Part shown: in pieces, positions 24,017-32,344 of the stretch
How the letters are laid out: the number at the start of each line of letters is the position of its first letter
Position numbering within the stretch: position 1 is the first letter of the stretch
Assembly: GCA_038040445.1 (NCBI GenBank)
Contig: JBBPIG010000027.1
Location: 45,202 to 91,599, forward strand
Reading direction: 5' to 3'
From: Acidobacteriota bacterium
Lineage (GTDB): Bacteria > Acidobacteriota > Blastocatellia > UBA7656
DNA length: 46,398 bases
The notes under the pieces: generated by a model
Databases searched by the model: none
The model's input: only the letters and a program-made list of their open reading frames with translations
Told to the model about the DNA's origin: nothing
Translations under genes and position numbers: made by a program

Positions 24017-25420
24017 CTATACGAAATCAATACTCGCGTCCATTGCGCCCGCTTTGATCAAGTCACAGATGCTGAGTTGACAGAATTGAGGCAGCTTGGC
24101 TTCGATGCCGTGTGGATGATGGGGGTGTGGCGGATTAGCGACGGAGTAAGAAAGATATCGAAGCTCACCTCAGAGGACTTCGAGGGCTCGCCTTACGCAG
24201 TACCTGTCTATGAAATCAACCGCGAGTTAGGCGGAAGAAGTCAGTTTGTCCGGCTCGTCAAGCGCGCGCGCGATGAGGGTCTATCGGTCATAGTTGACTT
24301 CGTTTCAAACCACATGGCGTTGGACTCGCCTTGGATTACGCAGCGCAGCGACCTTTTCATCCGCAGCGATGCAACCGCGCGAAAGCAGTCTACACACGAG
24401 TTCTTTCTGGACAGATCCGGCGAAGTAACGGCTTTTGGCCGCGATCCCTACTTCGCTCCCTGGCCTGATACAGCGCAGCTTGACTACGCAAATGGGGCTT
24501 TAAGAGCAAGAATGATCGAGGTGCTTAAGCGTATCAGCCAGTTTGCGGACGGAGTGCGTTGCGACATGGCGATGCTTGTGCTCAAAGATTGCTTTCGCCA
24601 TTTGTGGTATCCGTTAATGTCCGACTCGTCATTCGATGAGAAGATGCCGGGTGAGTTCTGGGACGAAGCGATCAGCGCGATCAAGAAGGTCCGTCCCGAC
24701 TTCAAGTTCATCGCCGAGGCGTACTGGGATAAGGAACGCCAACTCCGCGGGCTCGGATTTGATCTGTGCTACGAAAAGAAGCTGTATGACGGACTCGTCG
24801 CTCACGATCTTGGGCGGGTCATGGAGCGTCTCCAGAGGGACTCTGATGCGCTCCGCGGCTCGCTCTATTTCATCGAGAATCACGATGAGCCCCGGGCTGC
24901 TTCGGTGTTCGGCAGATCGGATAATCTTGCCGCGCTGGCTCTGATGCTATCGATTCCGGGATCGGTGTTGATACACGAAGGCCAAATGGAAGGAAAGCAT
25001 GAGCGGCTGCCCGTTCAGCGAATCAGACCGCTGACAGAAGAACCACCGGATTTTGCGCTGAGAGAATCCTACATTCAACTTCTGAAGATCACTCGCGATG
25101 ATGTTTTCAGGAAGGGCGATTTCCAACTCTTCGACCCGGGTGTGTATGGAGCAATAGGCTTCATAAGAAAAGATCAACAACGAGTGGTTGCCTATCTAGG
25201 ACAAATCTCCGAGGCGTGGCACCGGTTCAACGCACCGCCGATGAACCTCTCGCAAGTCGCTCGCGAAGTTGGCGCGCAAAGCCAACTGCGTCTGACCAAC
25301 CTTCTCAACGCCCGGACAATCACGGTGCAAGGAACCAACGCCGGGTTCCATCTGGAAATGAGTCAATTAGGTGTTGAGGATGACACCAAGTTTTGCTTGC
25401 TAGAAGCTTCCTCTGCTTGA
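24011..25420 (+). CDS. Alpha-amylase family (GH13) glycoside hydrolase
   Basis: A 469-residue cytosolic enzyme with a (beta/alpha)8 barrel. Conserved GH13 regions: region I FVSNHMALD, region II FADGVRCDMAML with nucleophile D185, region III KFIAEAYWDKE with acid/base E236, and region IV FIENHDEPR with D292. No signal peptide is present. The N-terminus RLYEINTRVHC matches short intracellular GH13 proteins that begin with a YEIN motif. The TTG start at 24011 is imposed by this conserved beginning; no ATG is in reach. Activity on alpha-glucans or trehalose-related sugars is likely, but the exact substrate cannot be read. It is transcribed divergently from rpoD. Confidence 0.88.
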   Translation: MRLYEINTRVHCARFDQVTDAELTELRQLGFDAVWMMGVWRISDGVRKISKLTSEDFEGSPYAVPVYEINRELGGRSQFVRLVKRARDEGLSVIVDFVSNHMALDSPWITQRSDLFIRSDATARKQSTHEFFLDRSGEVTAFGRDPYFAPWPDTAQLDYANGALRARMIEVLKRISQFADGVRCDMAMLVLKDCFRHLWYPLMSDSSFDEKMPGEFWDEAISAIKKVRPDFKFIAEAYWDKERQLRGLGFDLCYEKKLYDGLVAHDLGRVMERLQRDSDALRGSLYFIENHDEPRAASVFGRSDNLAALALMLSIPGSVLIHEGQMEGKHERLPVQRIRPLTEEPPDFALRESYIQLLKITRDDVFRKGDFQLFDPGVYGAIGFIRKDQQRVVAYLGQISEAWHRFNAPPMNLSQVAREVGAQSQLRLTNLLNARTITVQGTNAGFHLEMSQLGVEDDTKFCLLEASSA

Positions 25421-25968
25421 GACTCCTGACTTAACCCCACCATACAACATTCTCGCCGGCACCCGTAACATCCGCAGCTTAAACGCACAGGATCTAATCC
25501 GCGAATGGTGAATTGTTTGTTTCAGGAGTTACGTCATGACTTATGCGCGAGGCTACTCACTGTGCCACCCGCAATAAGACCGGATGCACGGACTGCTTCA
25601 TATTGCCTTGGCGGCAAGCAGCAGTAAATGAGAAAGCGGGCTCTGTTATTCGAAGCAAACAAACGGGTCGTGGCGCGATTCACTCGAGTTGATGATCGCA
25701 TTCACCCTCAGGAATGGGGATTCTGTGCGTAGTCAGAGGGTAATCGCTCGGCGCCGCGGGCATATGGCTCGTTGGGGCTGGCGAGCGCCCTGCGTTCAAC
25801 CACTAGATTTCACCGCGGTGCGTGCTTGTCCTGCCGCAGAGATGAGTTGCACCGGAGACAAGGCTGATCATTATGGCAACTTCAATCAGAGAAACCTCTC
25901 GAAGGCTATGGCTGCCGTTCGCGCAGTTCCTCATAACACAAACGTCAATAAGAGCGCGAGTTTGCACG
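25421..25968. other. Intergenic region without recognised gene
   Basis: This stretch of 548 bases separates the GH13 gene from the conflict-type operon. It should hold the operon promoter, but I see no strong -35/-10 pair, terminator or RNA gene. A frame at 25689-26093 is a shadow of the next gene in part and has no family-like sequence. The next gene could start as early as 25873. Confidence 0.5.
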
Positions 25969-28725
25969 ATGCGCGCCGCAATAATCGGGGCGCTTGTTGT
26001 CGGCGTGATGGCTTATGCTCCTGCGCAAAACGCCCGGCTGGTGCGCTCCGCGGACGCTTCACAGGATTGCCCTCAACCCGGCGCAAAGGTTGACTTGGCT
26101 TTCATCATCGACCGATCGGGCAGCCTCGATGTGAAGGCACAGGGACAGACGTACAACGTCGAGATTGAGGGTGTGCGCCGCGCGATCCTCGAGCCCAGTT
26201 TGATCCCTCGGGACGGGTCGATAGGCGTTGCGGTTTTCACCTTCGCTGGAGAGCCATCGCTTCGGGTGCCATTCACCGAGATCAAGTCGGAAGCAGATGC
26301 GGTGGCTTTTGCCGCAAAAGTCGAAGCCTTGAAGTGCGTCGCTGCCGAAACGTGTCCTCTAAAAGGTCCGAACCCGGAATCGAACGCGGGCCTGGCGCTG
26401 CTCGCCGCAAATCAGCACTTGAGCGATAACAAGAGAGCGGGCGCTCGCCGTGTGTTGCTGATGTCCACGGATGGCGGATTGACGGACCCGGACTTCGCGG
26501 AAATAGCTTCCAATCGAATACGTGAGGAGACTCGTGGAATCGCATCTGAACTGGATGTCATCCTACTCGGACTCTTCGCCAAGCCGGACGCCAGTGCGGA
26601 TACATGCCCGCCCAGGGACGCCGGGGAACTGGACGCCGCCAGAGCTAAAGTCAAACGGATCGTATTCCCAGAACCCGATAGCGATTTGCCTGGCGCGAGA
26701 CTCGACATAAGCGGAGGCGCCTGCAACTGTCCGAATGCTGTCTTTGGGTCTGACTGCGAACGCCAGGTTAGGGACTTTGTTGAACTCACGCGCAGAGTGC
26801 TCCGAAGCCAGCCGGCGACTCGTTTCTTGACGGTGAACACCGATGCGGATACCGACCCTGATACGCCGGTGATAGGCGGCACGCTGTCACTCAGGCAAGC
26901 AATCGAGCGCGCCAATAGCAACGGCGGCGCTACAACTATCACTTTCGACTCAGGCCTCAAAGACAAAACCATCCGGCCTCGTGTTCCACTGCCTGCGCTG
27001 ACCGCGCCCGACATCAGGATCTGCGGCTGCGGCGAGATGAATTGCGACTACTTAATCGATACTGAGAAGAAATGCGACCCCTTCTTAACTATTGATGGGA
27101 GCCAGACTGACACAACGAAAGGCGAACAGCATAGCGATGGGATATTGATCCGCTCAGACCGAGACGTAGTGCGCGGTCTTAGGATTATCAATTTCGCTGG
27201 AGCTGGAGTCGGCATCAAGCCGATTTGCAACCGCGGTTTCAACCGGATCGAGCGCAACAGATTTGAGAACAACAAGAAGGCAGGGGTACGCGTCCTGGAT
27301 TCGCCTGCGGACGCGGAGGGAGCATTCAGGCACAACACCGGCAACACAATTTCGATGAACGATATTCTTGGGAGCGAAACGCCGATTGATCTCGCCGGCG
27401 ATGGCCCGACGCCCAATGATCCCGGAGACCCGGACGTGGGACCGAACACGCTGCTTAACTTTCCCGACAACCTCAGCGCCGTCGCTCCCACATCCGACGT
27501 TTCCGCGACAGCCAATGGTGTGACCTTAACCGGCCAGGTCAACGGCCCAACCGCCGCCGGTGCAACGGTCGAGATATTCGCTATCACGAGCTTCCGGCCA
27601 GTACCAGGCGGGCGAGTCATTGACGGCGTGATCTTCCTCAAACAAGCAACGACCGACGCCAATGGTAGCTTCACCGTCACGGGACTTGCCGACTCGCCCA
27701 CCTGTGGCTACACCGCCACGGTAACAGATCTGGAAGGGAACACTTCAGAGCTGATGTTTCCGTGCGGAGGCTTTCCAAGAGCGAAGGTCACGAATGCCAA
27801 TTTCAACGTGGCGGTCCCAAACCAGCAGTCACCGCAAGAGGGGACATTCACGATTGAAAACACCGGGTGCGCTCCTCTCGCTGTCAGCTTCGCATCGATC
27901 ACGCGCGATGGATTTCCCAGGAGGCGCAGCAACGACGAAGATCGGTTCTCTATAGCGTCGGTAGGAGTCGGGCCTGGTGGCCGGACGGCTACAATTGAGG
28001 CCGGCCGGTTCCAGCAATTCACTGCGTTGTTCAACCCGACGATTCCAATCGCCGTCTCGGCAGGCAGCGCGAATTTATCCTCGCTGGTCTTGCCTGAAAC
28101 AACCAGGTCTACAGCGACACTCAACCACAATGGTTGTAGTGTTAGTGATAGAACGATCAGTCTCACCGGTCGTGTCAACAGTCAGGTCAAACTGATTGAT
28201 CCAAAGAACCCGCAGAACGCCGATGCCGTGGTGACGCTCGAACGGTTGGGAGATGTGTTCAGGGTCACGTTTTCGCTTTACGATTCGAACCCGCAGAACA
28301 TTGATAGCGTCACCTATCAGTTTCTTGACAGGAACGGGAACACGGTGCCGCTTGAGCAACCTCTGCGTGATCTCAGCAAGGTCATTCAAGATGCGCAACT
28401 GATTCCCGGCCAAAGTTTCTCTGTAGTGCAGGAGTTCTCGAACGCAAGCACAAAGCGAAATCGGCGTGCCGTGTCGGTGGTTGTGACGGTGATGGACAAG
28501 AAAGGAGGGAAGGACTCGGCCTCCGGCTCGCTGTCATCACTGACGGGCGCGGTTAGTATTCAGGCACTGCTCGCGCCGGGAAAAGCATTGGTGTTGCCAG
28601 TCGTAAAGCTCACGCCCGGCCTGGATAGGAACGGCTCGCCCCTAAGATACCCTTCGAGCCCCAAGACGCAGTCGTTCGCGGCAGTCGCGCCCAACGCGGG
28701 CGCGCGGAAGGAGAAACGACAATGA
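25969..28725 (+). CDS. Secreted vWA protein with CSLREA and beta-helix region
   Basis: A 918-residue exported protein. The ATG at 25969 gives a compact signal peptide (AAIIGALVVGVMAYAPAQ); an in-frame ATG at 25873 would add 32 residues. Residues about 40-260 form a von Willebrand A domain: LAFIIDRSGSLDVK carries the MIDAS DRSGS (D48), and LLMSTDGGLTD the later Asp. A CSLREA-like segment follows (TVNTDADTDPD ... TLSLRQAIERAN), then parallel beta-helix repeats (GILIRSDRDVVRGLRIINF, NRIERNRFENN). A carboxypeptidase-like or Ig-like stretch (ANGVTLTGQVNGP) and an ASH-like strand-rich region (FTIENTGCAPLAVSF) follow. Surface binding is likely. Its ATGA overlap with the FecR gene makes it the first gene of the operon. 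Confidence 0.82.
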   Translation: MRAAIIGALVVGVMAYAPAQNARLVRSADASQDCPQPGAKVDLAFIIDRSGSLDVKAQGQTYNVEIEGVRRAILEPSLIPRDGSIGVAVFTFAGEPSLRVPFTEIKSEADAVAFAAKVEALKCVAAETCPLKGPNPESNAGLALLAANQHLSDNKRAGARRVLLMSTDGGLTDPDFAEIASNRIREETRGIASELDVILLGLFAKPDASADTCPPRDAGELDAARAKVKRIVFPEPDSDLPGARLDISGGACNCPNAVFGSDCERQVRDFVELTRRVLRSQPATRFLTVNTDADTDPDTPVIGGTLSLRQAIERANSNGGATTITFDSGLKDKTIRPRVPLPALTAPDIRICGCGEMNCDYLIDTEKKCDPFLTIDGSQTDTTKGEQHSDGILIRSDRDVVRGLRIINFAGAGVGIKPICNRGFNRIERNRFENNKKAGVRVLDSPADAEGAFRHNTGNTISMNDILGSETPIDLAGDGPTPNDPGDPDVGPNTLLNFPDNLSAVAPTSDVSATANGVTLTGQVNGPTAAGATVEIFAITSFRPVPGGRVIDGVIFLKQATTDANGSFTVTGLADSPTCGYTATVTDLEGNTSELMFPCGGFPRAKVTNANFNVAVPNQQSPQEGTFTIENTGCAPLAVSFASITRDGFPRRRSNDEDRFSIASVGVGPGGRTATIEAGRFQQFTALFNPTIPIAVSAGSANLSSLVLPETTRSTATLNHNGCSVSDRTISLTGRVNSQVKLIDPKNPQNADAVVTLERLGDVFRVTFSLYDSNPQNIDSVTYQFLDRNGNTVPLEQPLRDLSKVIQDAQLIPGQSFSVVQEFSNASTKRNRRAVSVVVTVMDKKGGKDSASGSLSSLTGAVSIQALLAPGKALVLPVVKLTPGLDRNGSPLRYPSSPKTQSFAAVAPNAGARKEKRQ

Positions 28726-29846
28726 GATGCAGACACACTGCAACCGGCTTGTGCCTGATTCTTGTTTTGATTTGCGCTCTGGCCCCAAAACACGCGCGTG
28801 CTGATGAGGGTAGCCAGGCAAAGTATCGTCGACTCGACGCAAACCTAACGTTCGGCCCCATCGGCAAGGTCGCGTGGAACTCTCTCGGTCGCAGTTCGGT
28901 CGAGATTAACGGCCGGATGGCTCGCGCCGAGCAGGTCATTTGGAATGGTGATCTGATTGAAGTGACCGGCGACAACAGTGCCCGGGTGTTACTCGATTCG
29001 TTAGGCCAGGTCGCGCTCAAGAGCGGGGCACAAGTTAGACTTGCGACGACAATCGCGAAGCTTGCCGACAACTTCGCTCGCCCGGTGCTGGTCGCGGAAC
29101 TCGTTAGCGGGGACTTGGCGGTGAACCTCCAACAAGAGGCTGTCGCATACATCGAGGCCGGCGGATCGGTATTTTCCACAACGCCCGGAGCGCGATTTCG
29201 CATCGGCGTCTGGGAAGGCCGGCCGGTTATTGAGATGGCGCGCGGCGATGTGAGCATCGAGCAACAACGACGGACCAGAATCAAACCACGCGATGTCCAG
29301 GTCCGGCCCGGCGGCACACTTGTCGAGGTCGCAACCGTTGGTGGGGTCTCAACCGTTCCACTGAACACCAAGACGAATAAGCGCACGCCAGACAGAATCC
29401 GATGGATGAAGTCTCTCGAAGCGGGCGGGGGAGGGACATTCACGTTGGTCGCATTCCGCGGCAGTCCGATTGGGACCCAGACCGCACCGGATGAGACGCC
29501 CGTTGGTAATAGATTGGTGAAGTTCGATGTCGTGCCAAACAACCTTGCCACCATTCAATCTACCAACATTACTAACGCGGATGGCTATGTGCCTTATACC
29601 TTCGTCGCTGGCGGCAACCCGGGCACTGGTCGAATCATAGCGACGATCGCGCCCGATCAAACTCAAGACCCAGCGGACACTATCTACGAAACGTACTCCC
29701 GGGATTTCAATATCGAGAAGTTAGGATTCTGGCGGCTGCGAACCAAGATCCTGATCGCGATTGCCGCCGTGGGAGTTGGGTGCGTCGTCGGCTGCCACCG
29801 GCGCAGCGGACCAATACAACAGCAACCGCCGCCAACAATCCCTTGA
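28722..29846 (+). CDS. FecR-domain protein with Ig-like region and C-terminal membrane anchor
   Basis: A 374-residue exported protein. It has an N-terminal signal (GLCLILVLICALAPKHARA). A FecR-like beta domain spans about 45-200 (GRMARAEQVIWNGDLIEVTG, ALKSGAQVRLATT, GSVFSTTPGARFRIGVWEG). A bacterial Ig-like or invasin-type segment follows (about 240-330, FTLVAFRGSPIGTQ ... DGYVPYTFVAGGNPGTGRI). A C-terminal hydrophobic helix (ILIAIAAVGVGCVVGC) precedes a short Pro-rich tail. FecR domains usually relay signals from outer-membrane receptors to anti-sigma or sigma factors, but no such partner is adjacent. The start overlaps the vWA gene stop (ATGA). It sits 21 bases before the TCO1-like gene. 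Confidence 0.8.
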   Translation: MRCRHTATGLCLILVLICALAPKHARADEGSQAKYRRLDANLTFGPIGKVAWNSLGRSSVEINGRMARAEQVIWNGDLIEVTGDNSARVLLDSLGQVALKSGAQVRLATTIAKLADNFARPVLVAELVSGDLAVNLQQEAVAYIEAGGSVFSTTPGARFRIGVWEGRPVIEMARGDVSIEQQRRTRIKPRDVQVRPGGTLVEVATVGGVSTVPLNTKTNKRTPDRIRWMKSLEAGGGGTFTLVAFRGSPIGTQTAPDETPVGNRLVKFDVVPNNLATIQSTNITNADGYVPYTFVAGGNPGTGRIIATIAPDQTQDPADTIYETYSRDFNIEKLGFWRLRTKILIAIAAVGVGCVVGCHRRSGPIQQQPPPTIP

Positions 29847-29867
29847 TTGGAGTTTAGAGGTGAAGCA

Positions 29868-30212
29868 ATGAAAAGACTGATTGAGTTTCCGTTGGAAGAT
29901 GGCAGCACCATTGTGGTGGAAACGGATGATGCGCCGGCGGCAGGCACGGTACGTGGGGCTCACCCATCAGAAGTAGTCGAGAAGGCGAAGCAGACCTTTG
30001 AGGCCTCGTTGGAGAGAATCAAACCCGTGGCCGCTAGCATCATCGCTAAACTGCGCGAGCTGGGCGATCGGCCTGAACAGGTCGGGGTGGAGTTCGGAAT
30101 CAAGTTAAACGCAGCAGCGGGCGTAGTGCTCGCATCCTCTGGGGTGGAAGCAAACTTCAAAGTGACGTTGACGTGGAAGCTGGAGCAGAAAGACAGCACG
30201 CCCTCACCCTAA
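29868..30212 (+). CDS. Trypsin-co-occurring domain (TCO1, CU044_2847 family) protein
   Basis: A 114-residue soluble single-domain protein. The pattern is characteristic: IEFPLEDGSTIVVETDD strand pair, a helix with FEASLERIKPVAASIIAKLR, then VGVEFGIKLNAAAGVVLAS and a final EANFKVTLTW strand. The family occurs beside trypsin-like peptidases, CHAT proteases, NTPases and other conflict effectors and is regarded as an adaptor coupling sensor to effector; no catalytic residues are present. ATG 29868 follows GAGG at 29856-29859. The next gene encodes a CHAT-SIR2 effector, which fits the adaptor view. Confidence 0.85.
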   Translation: MKRLIEFPLEDGSTIVVETDDAPAAGTVRGAHPSEVVEKAKQTFEASLERIKPVAASIIAKLRELGDRPEQVGVEFGIKLNAAAGVVLASSGVEANFKVTLTWKLEQKDSTPSP

Positions 30213-30307
30213 GGGTAATGCATTGGAACCCAACGAAGAATCCAGCCCACGATAAGACGTGTGGAGTGAGGGCGCTATTGAGCGGACAGGCCGGGAAGGA
30301 GCGTGGC

Positions 30308-32344
30308 GTGAACGAGATTAAGTATCTGGATTTTGATCTCTTGATCGAGCGCGAGGGAGAGAGATACCAGGTGAGGGTCTACTCACCAGGCGGCGAGGTT
30401 ACTTCGACGTTTGATAAGCCTTTCTCGGAAGAAGAGCTTGAAGAATTTCTGCAGCTCGTTGGCTATTCCTGGGAAGCTGTGCACGACGTGGAAGAGGAGG
30501 CCAAGAAATTTGGCGGTCGGTTGTTCGACAAAGTATTCGGCAGAAGGGTCTACGCCCGTCTGTCCGAAAGCATCAATGACGCGAATGACGAGAACAAGGG
30601 TTTGCGAATTCGCCTTCGTCTGAACGATGTGCCGGAGCTGGCCGAGCTGCCTTGGGAATATCTCTATGATACAGAGGTCGAGAGATTTCTATTCCTGTCG
30701 TCAAACACCCCGCTAGTGCGCTATCTCGAGAGACCCGAGCGCATCCGTCCATTTCGTGTGAAGCGGCCTCTGCGATTCTTGGTAATGATTTCCAACCCCG
30801 CCGACGGTGTTTACTCGCCTCTAAATGTAGAGAAGGAGTGGAAACAATTGAACGAGTCTCTCGAAAGCTTGCACAGCGAAGGACAGGTTGAGCTCGTGCA
30901 GGTAGAGGCTACGGCGTCGGCACTTCAAGAGCAATTACGGCGTGGGACCTTTCACATCTTCCATTTCATCGGTCATGGGGGCTTCGACCCCGAGTTCAAG
31001 GATGGATTCCTGGTAATGAGCGATAAGGAAACTCCAACGTTGAGCGGCGAACAACTGGGAAGGCTTCTCTATGACCATAAGACATTGCGTCTGGTTGTGC
31101 TGAACGCCTGCGAAGGCGCGCGCGGCTCGCGCTCGAACCCATTCAGCGGCGTGGCCCAAAGTCTGGTGAAATACGGTATTCCGGCTGTGATCTCCATGCA
31201 GTTCGAGATAACCGATGACGCGGCAATCATATTCTCTAAACAGTTCTACAAGGCATTGGCCGACTACTATCCGGTGGACGCCGCGCTGGCCGAGGCCCGC
31301 AAGGAGATCTCCAGGAGCAGAAAGCGCGTGGAGTGGGGGACTCCCGCCTTGTACATGCGCCCCTCGGATGGAGCAATATTCGCCGAGGGGGATTGGTCGC
31401 CGCCTCCTATAAAACTGGGATATCGAGGCATCATGAAGGCCATAACCCAAGGGCGGCTGGTCCCTTTTCTTGGCGCGCGCGCCAACCTGGGTGATCGCAC
31501 GGGGAACGCCCCAGAAACCCTGTTTCCGCCAAGTGACGATCAACTAGCCGCGCGCCTGGCTGGGATTTGTGGTTCACCTGGTGAAGTGAAAGGACTGGTG
31601 GGCGTATCACAATTCTTCGCGCTAAAAAACTCTCAAGAACTTTCTTCCGAACTCTATGACGCCTTAACCGAGTATTTGTCCGTTCCATCCCTGCATGAAT
31701 TGCTGGCGGACCTCCCCGGCATCTTGAAGGAAAAAGGTTATCCCTTTCCCTACCAGCTTATCGTGACAACCAACTATGACGACGCGTTGGAAAAAGCCTT
31801 CGTGAAAAAGAAGGAGGAGTTCGACCTGATCTATTACGAAGCCGAGGGCGGGCACGGTGGCAGGTTTTGTTACAAACCGTGGGGTGGCAGCGCGGAGCCG
31901 ATCAAAAAGGCCAACAGTTTTCAACTGCCGGACTTCGAGAAACGAACCTTGATTCTAAAAATCCACGGCGAGGTTGATCGGTCTAATTCCGAGGGACGTA
32001 GGTATGCAATCACTGAAGACGACTACATCTACTATTTGAGCGGCAAGAGCATTAACCAGTACTTGCCGGCGCAAGTGATAAAAAGGCTAAAAGAGAGCCA
32101 ACACCTTTTTTTGGGCTACAGGCTTCATGACTGGAACTTGCGCGTGTTCTATCAACGGATCTTTGGCGATGCCAAGCCCCCCGATTCGTGGGTTATTCAG
32201 TCGGAGTCGGAGAACGATCCCTTTGACGAAGAGTTTTGGAAAAGCCGCGATATGAAGATTGTTAAAGACAGCCAGGAGGACTTTGTTAAAGAGATCAAAA
32301 GACGGCTTCAGGAGCTAAAGCGCGTCGAGGTTGCGGATGAGTGA
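30308..32344 (+). CDS. CHAT protease-SIR2 NAD-binding fusion protein
   Basis: A 678-residue soluble effector-type protein. Residues 1-150 form a beta-rich lead domain often seen before CHAT (LDFDLLIEREGERYQVRVYS). The CHAT (caspase-like, clan CD) peptidase domain spans about 150-365 with the dyad H223 in FHFIGHGG and C268 in VLNACEGARG. A SIR2-like domain follows (about 375-660): LVPFLGARANLG near G389, TTNYDDALE with N489, LKIHGEVD with H553, and FLGYRLHDWNLR. NAD-consuming SIR2 domains act as abortive effectors in several defence systems. GTG 30308 is chosen since AAGGAG precedes it; the frame extends upstream only by running into the TCO1 gene. Its stop overlaps the NTPase gene by 8 bases. 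Confidence 0.88.
   Translation: MNEIKYLDFDLLIEREGERYQVRVYSPGGEVTSTFDKPFSEEELEEFLQLVGYSWEAVHDVEEEAKKFGGRLFDKVFGRRVYARLSESINDANDENKGLRIRLRLNDVPELAELPWEYLYDTEVERFLFLSSNTPLVRYLERPERIRPFRVKRPLRFLVMISNPADGVYSPLNVEKEWKQLNESLESLHSEGQVELVQVEATASALQEQLRRGTFHIFHFIGHGGFDPEFKDGFLVMSDKETPTLSGEQLGRLLYDHKTLRLVVLNACEGARGSRSNPFSGVAQSLVKYGIPAVISMQFEITDDAAIIFSKQFYKALADYYPVDAALAEARKEISRSRKRVEWGTPALYMRPSDGAIFAEGDWSPPPIKLGYRGIMKAITQGRLVPFLGARANLGDRTGNAPETLFPPSDDQLAARLAGICGSPGEVKGLVGVSQFFALKNSQELSSELYDALTEYLSVPSLHELLADLPGILKEKGYPFPYQLIVTTNYDDALEKAFVKKKEEFDLIYYEAEGGHGGRFCYKPWGGSAEPIKKANSFQLPDFEKRTLILKIHGEVDRSNSEGRRYAITEDDYIYYLSGKSINQYLPAQVIKRLKESQHLFLGYRLHDWNLRVFYQRIFGDAKPPDSWVIQSESENDPFDEEFWKSRDMKIVKDSQEDFVKEIKRRLQELKRVEVADE

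Noticed and set aside
26412-27014. A 200-codon minus-strand frame in the vWA-CSLREA gene
   Set aside because: It is antisense to a gene with clear vWA and beta-helix motifs; the Ser/Pro-rich composition suggests a shadow.
30935-31543. A 202-codon minus-strand frame in the CHAT-SIR2 gene
   Set aside because: It is antisense to conserved catalytic motifs, with no ribosome site.
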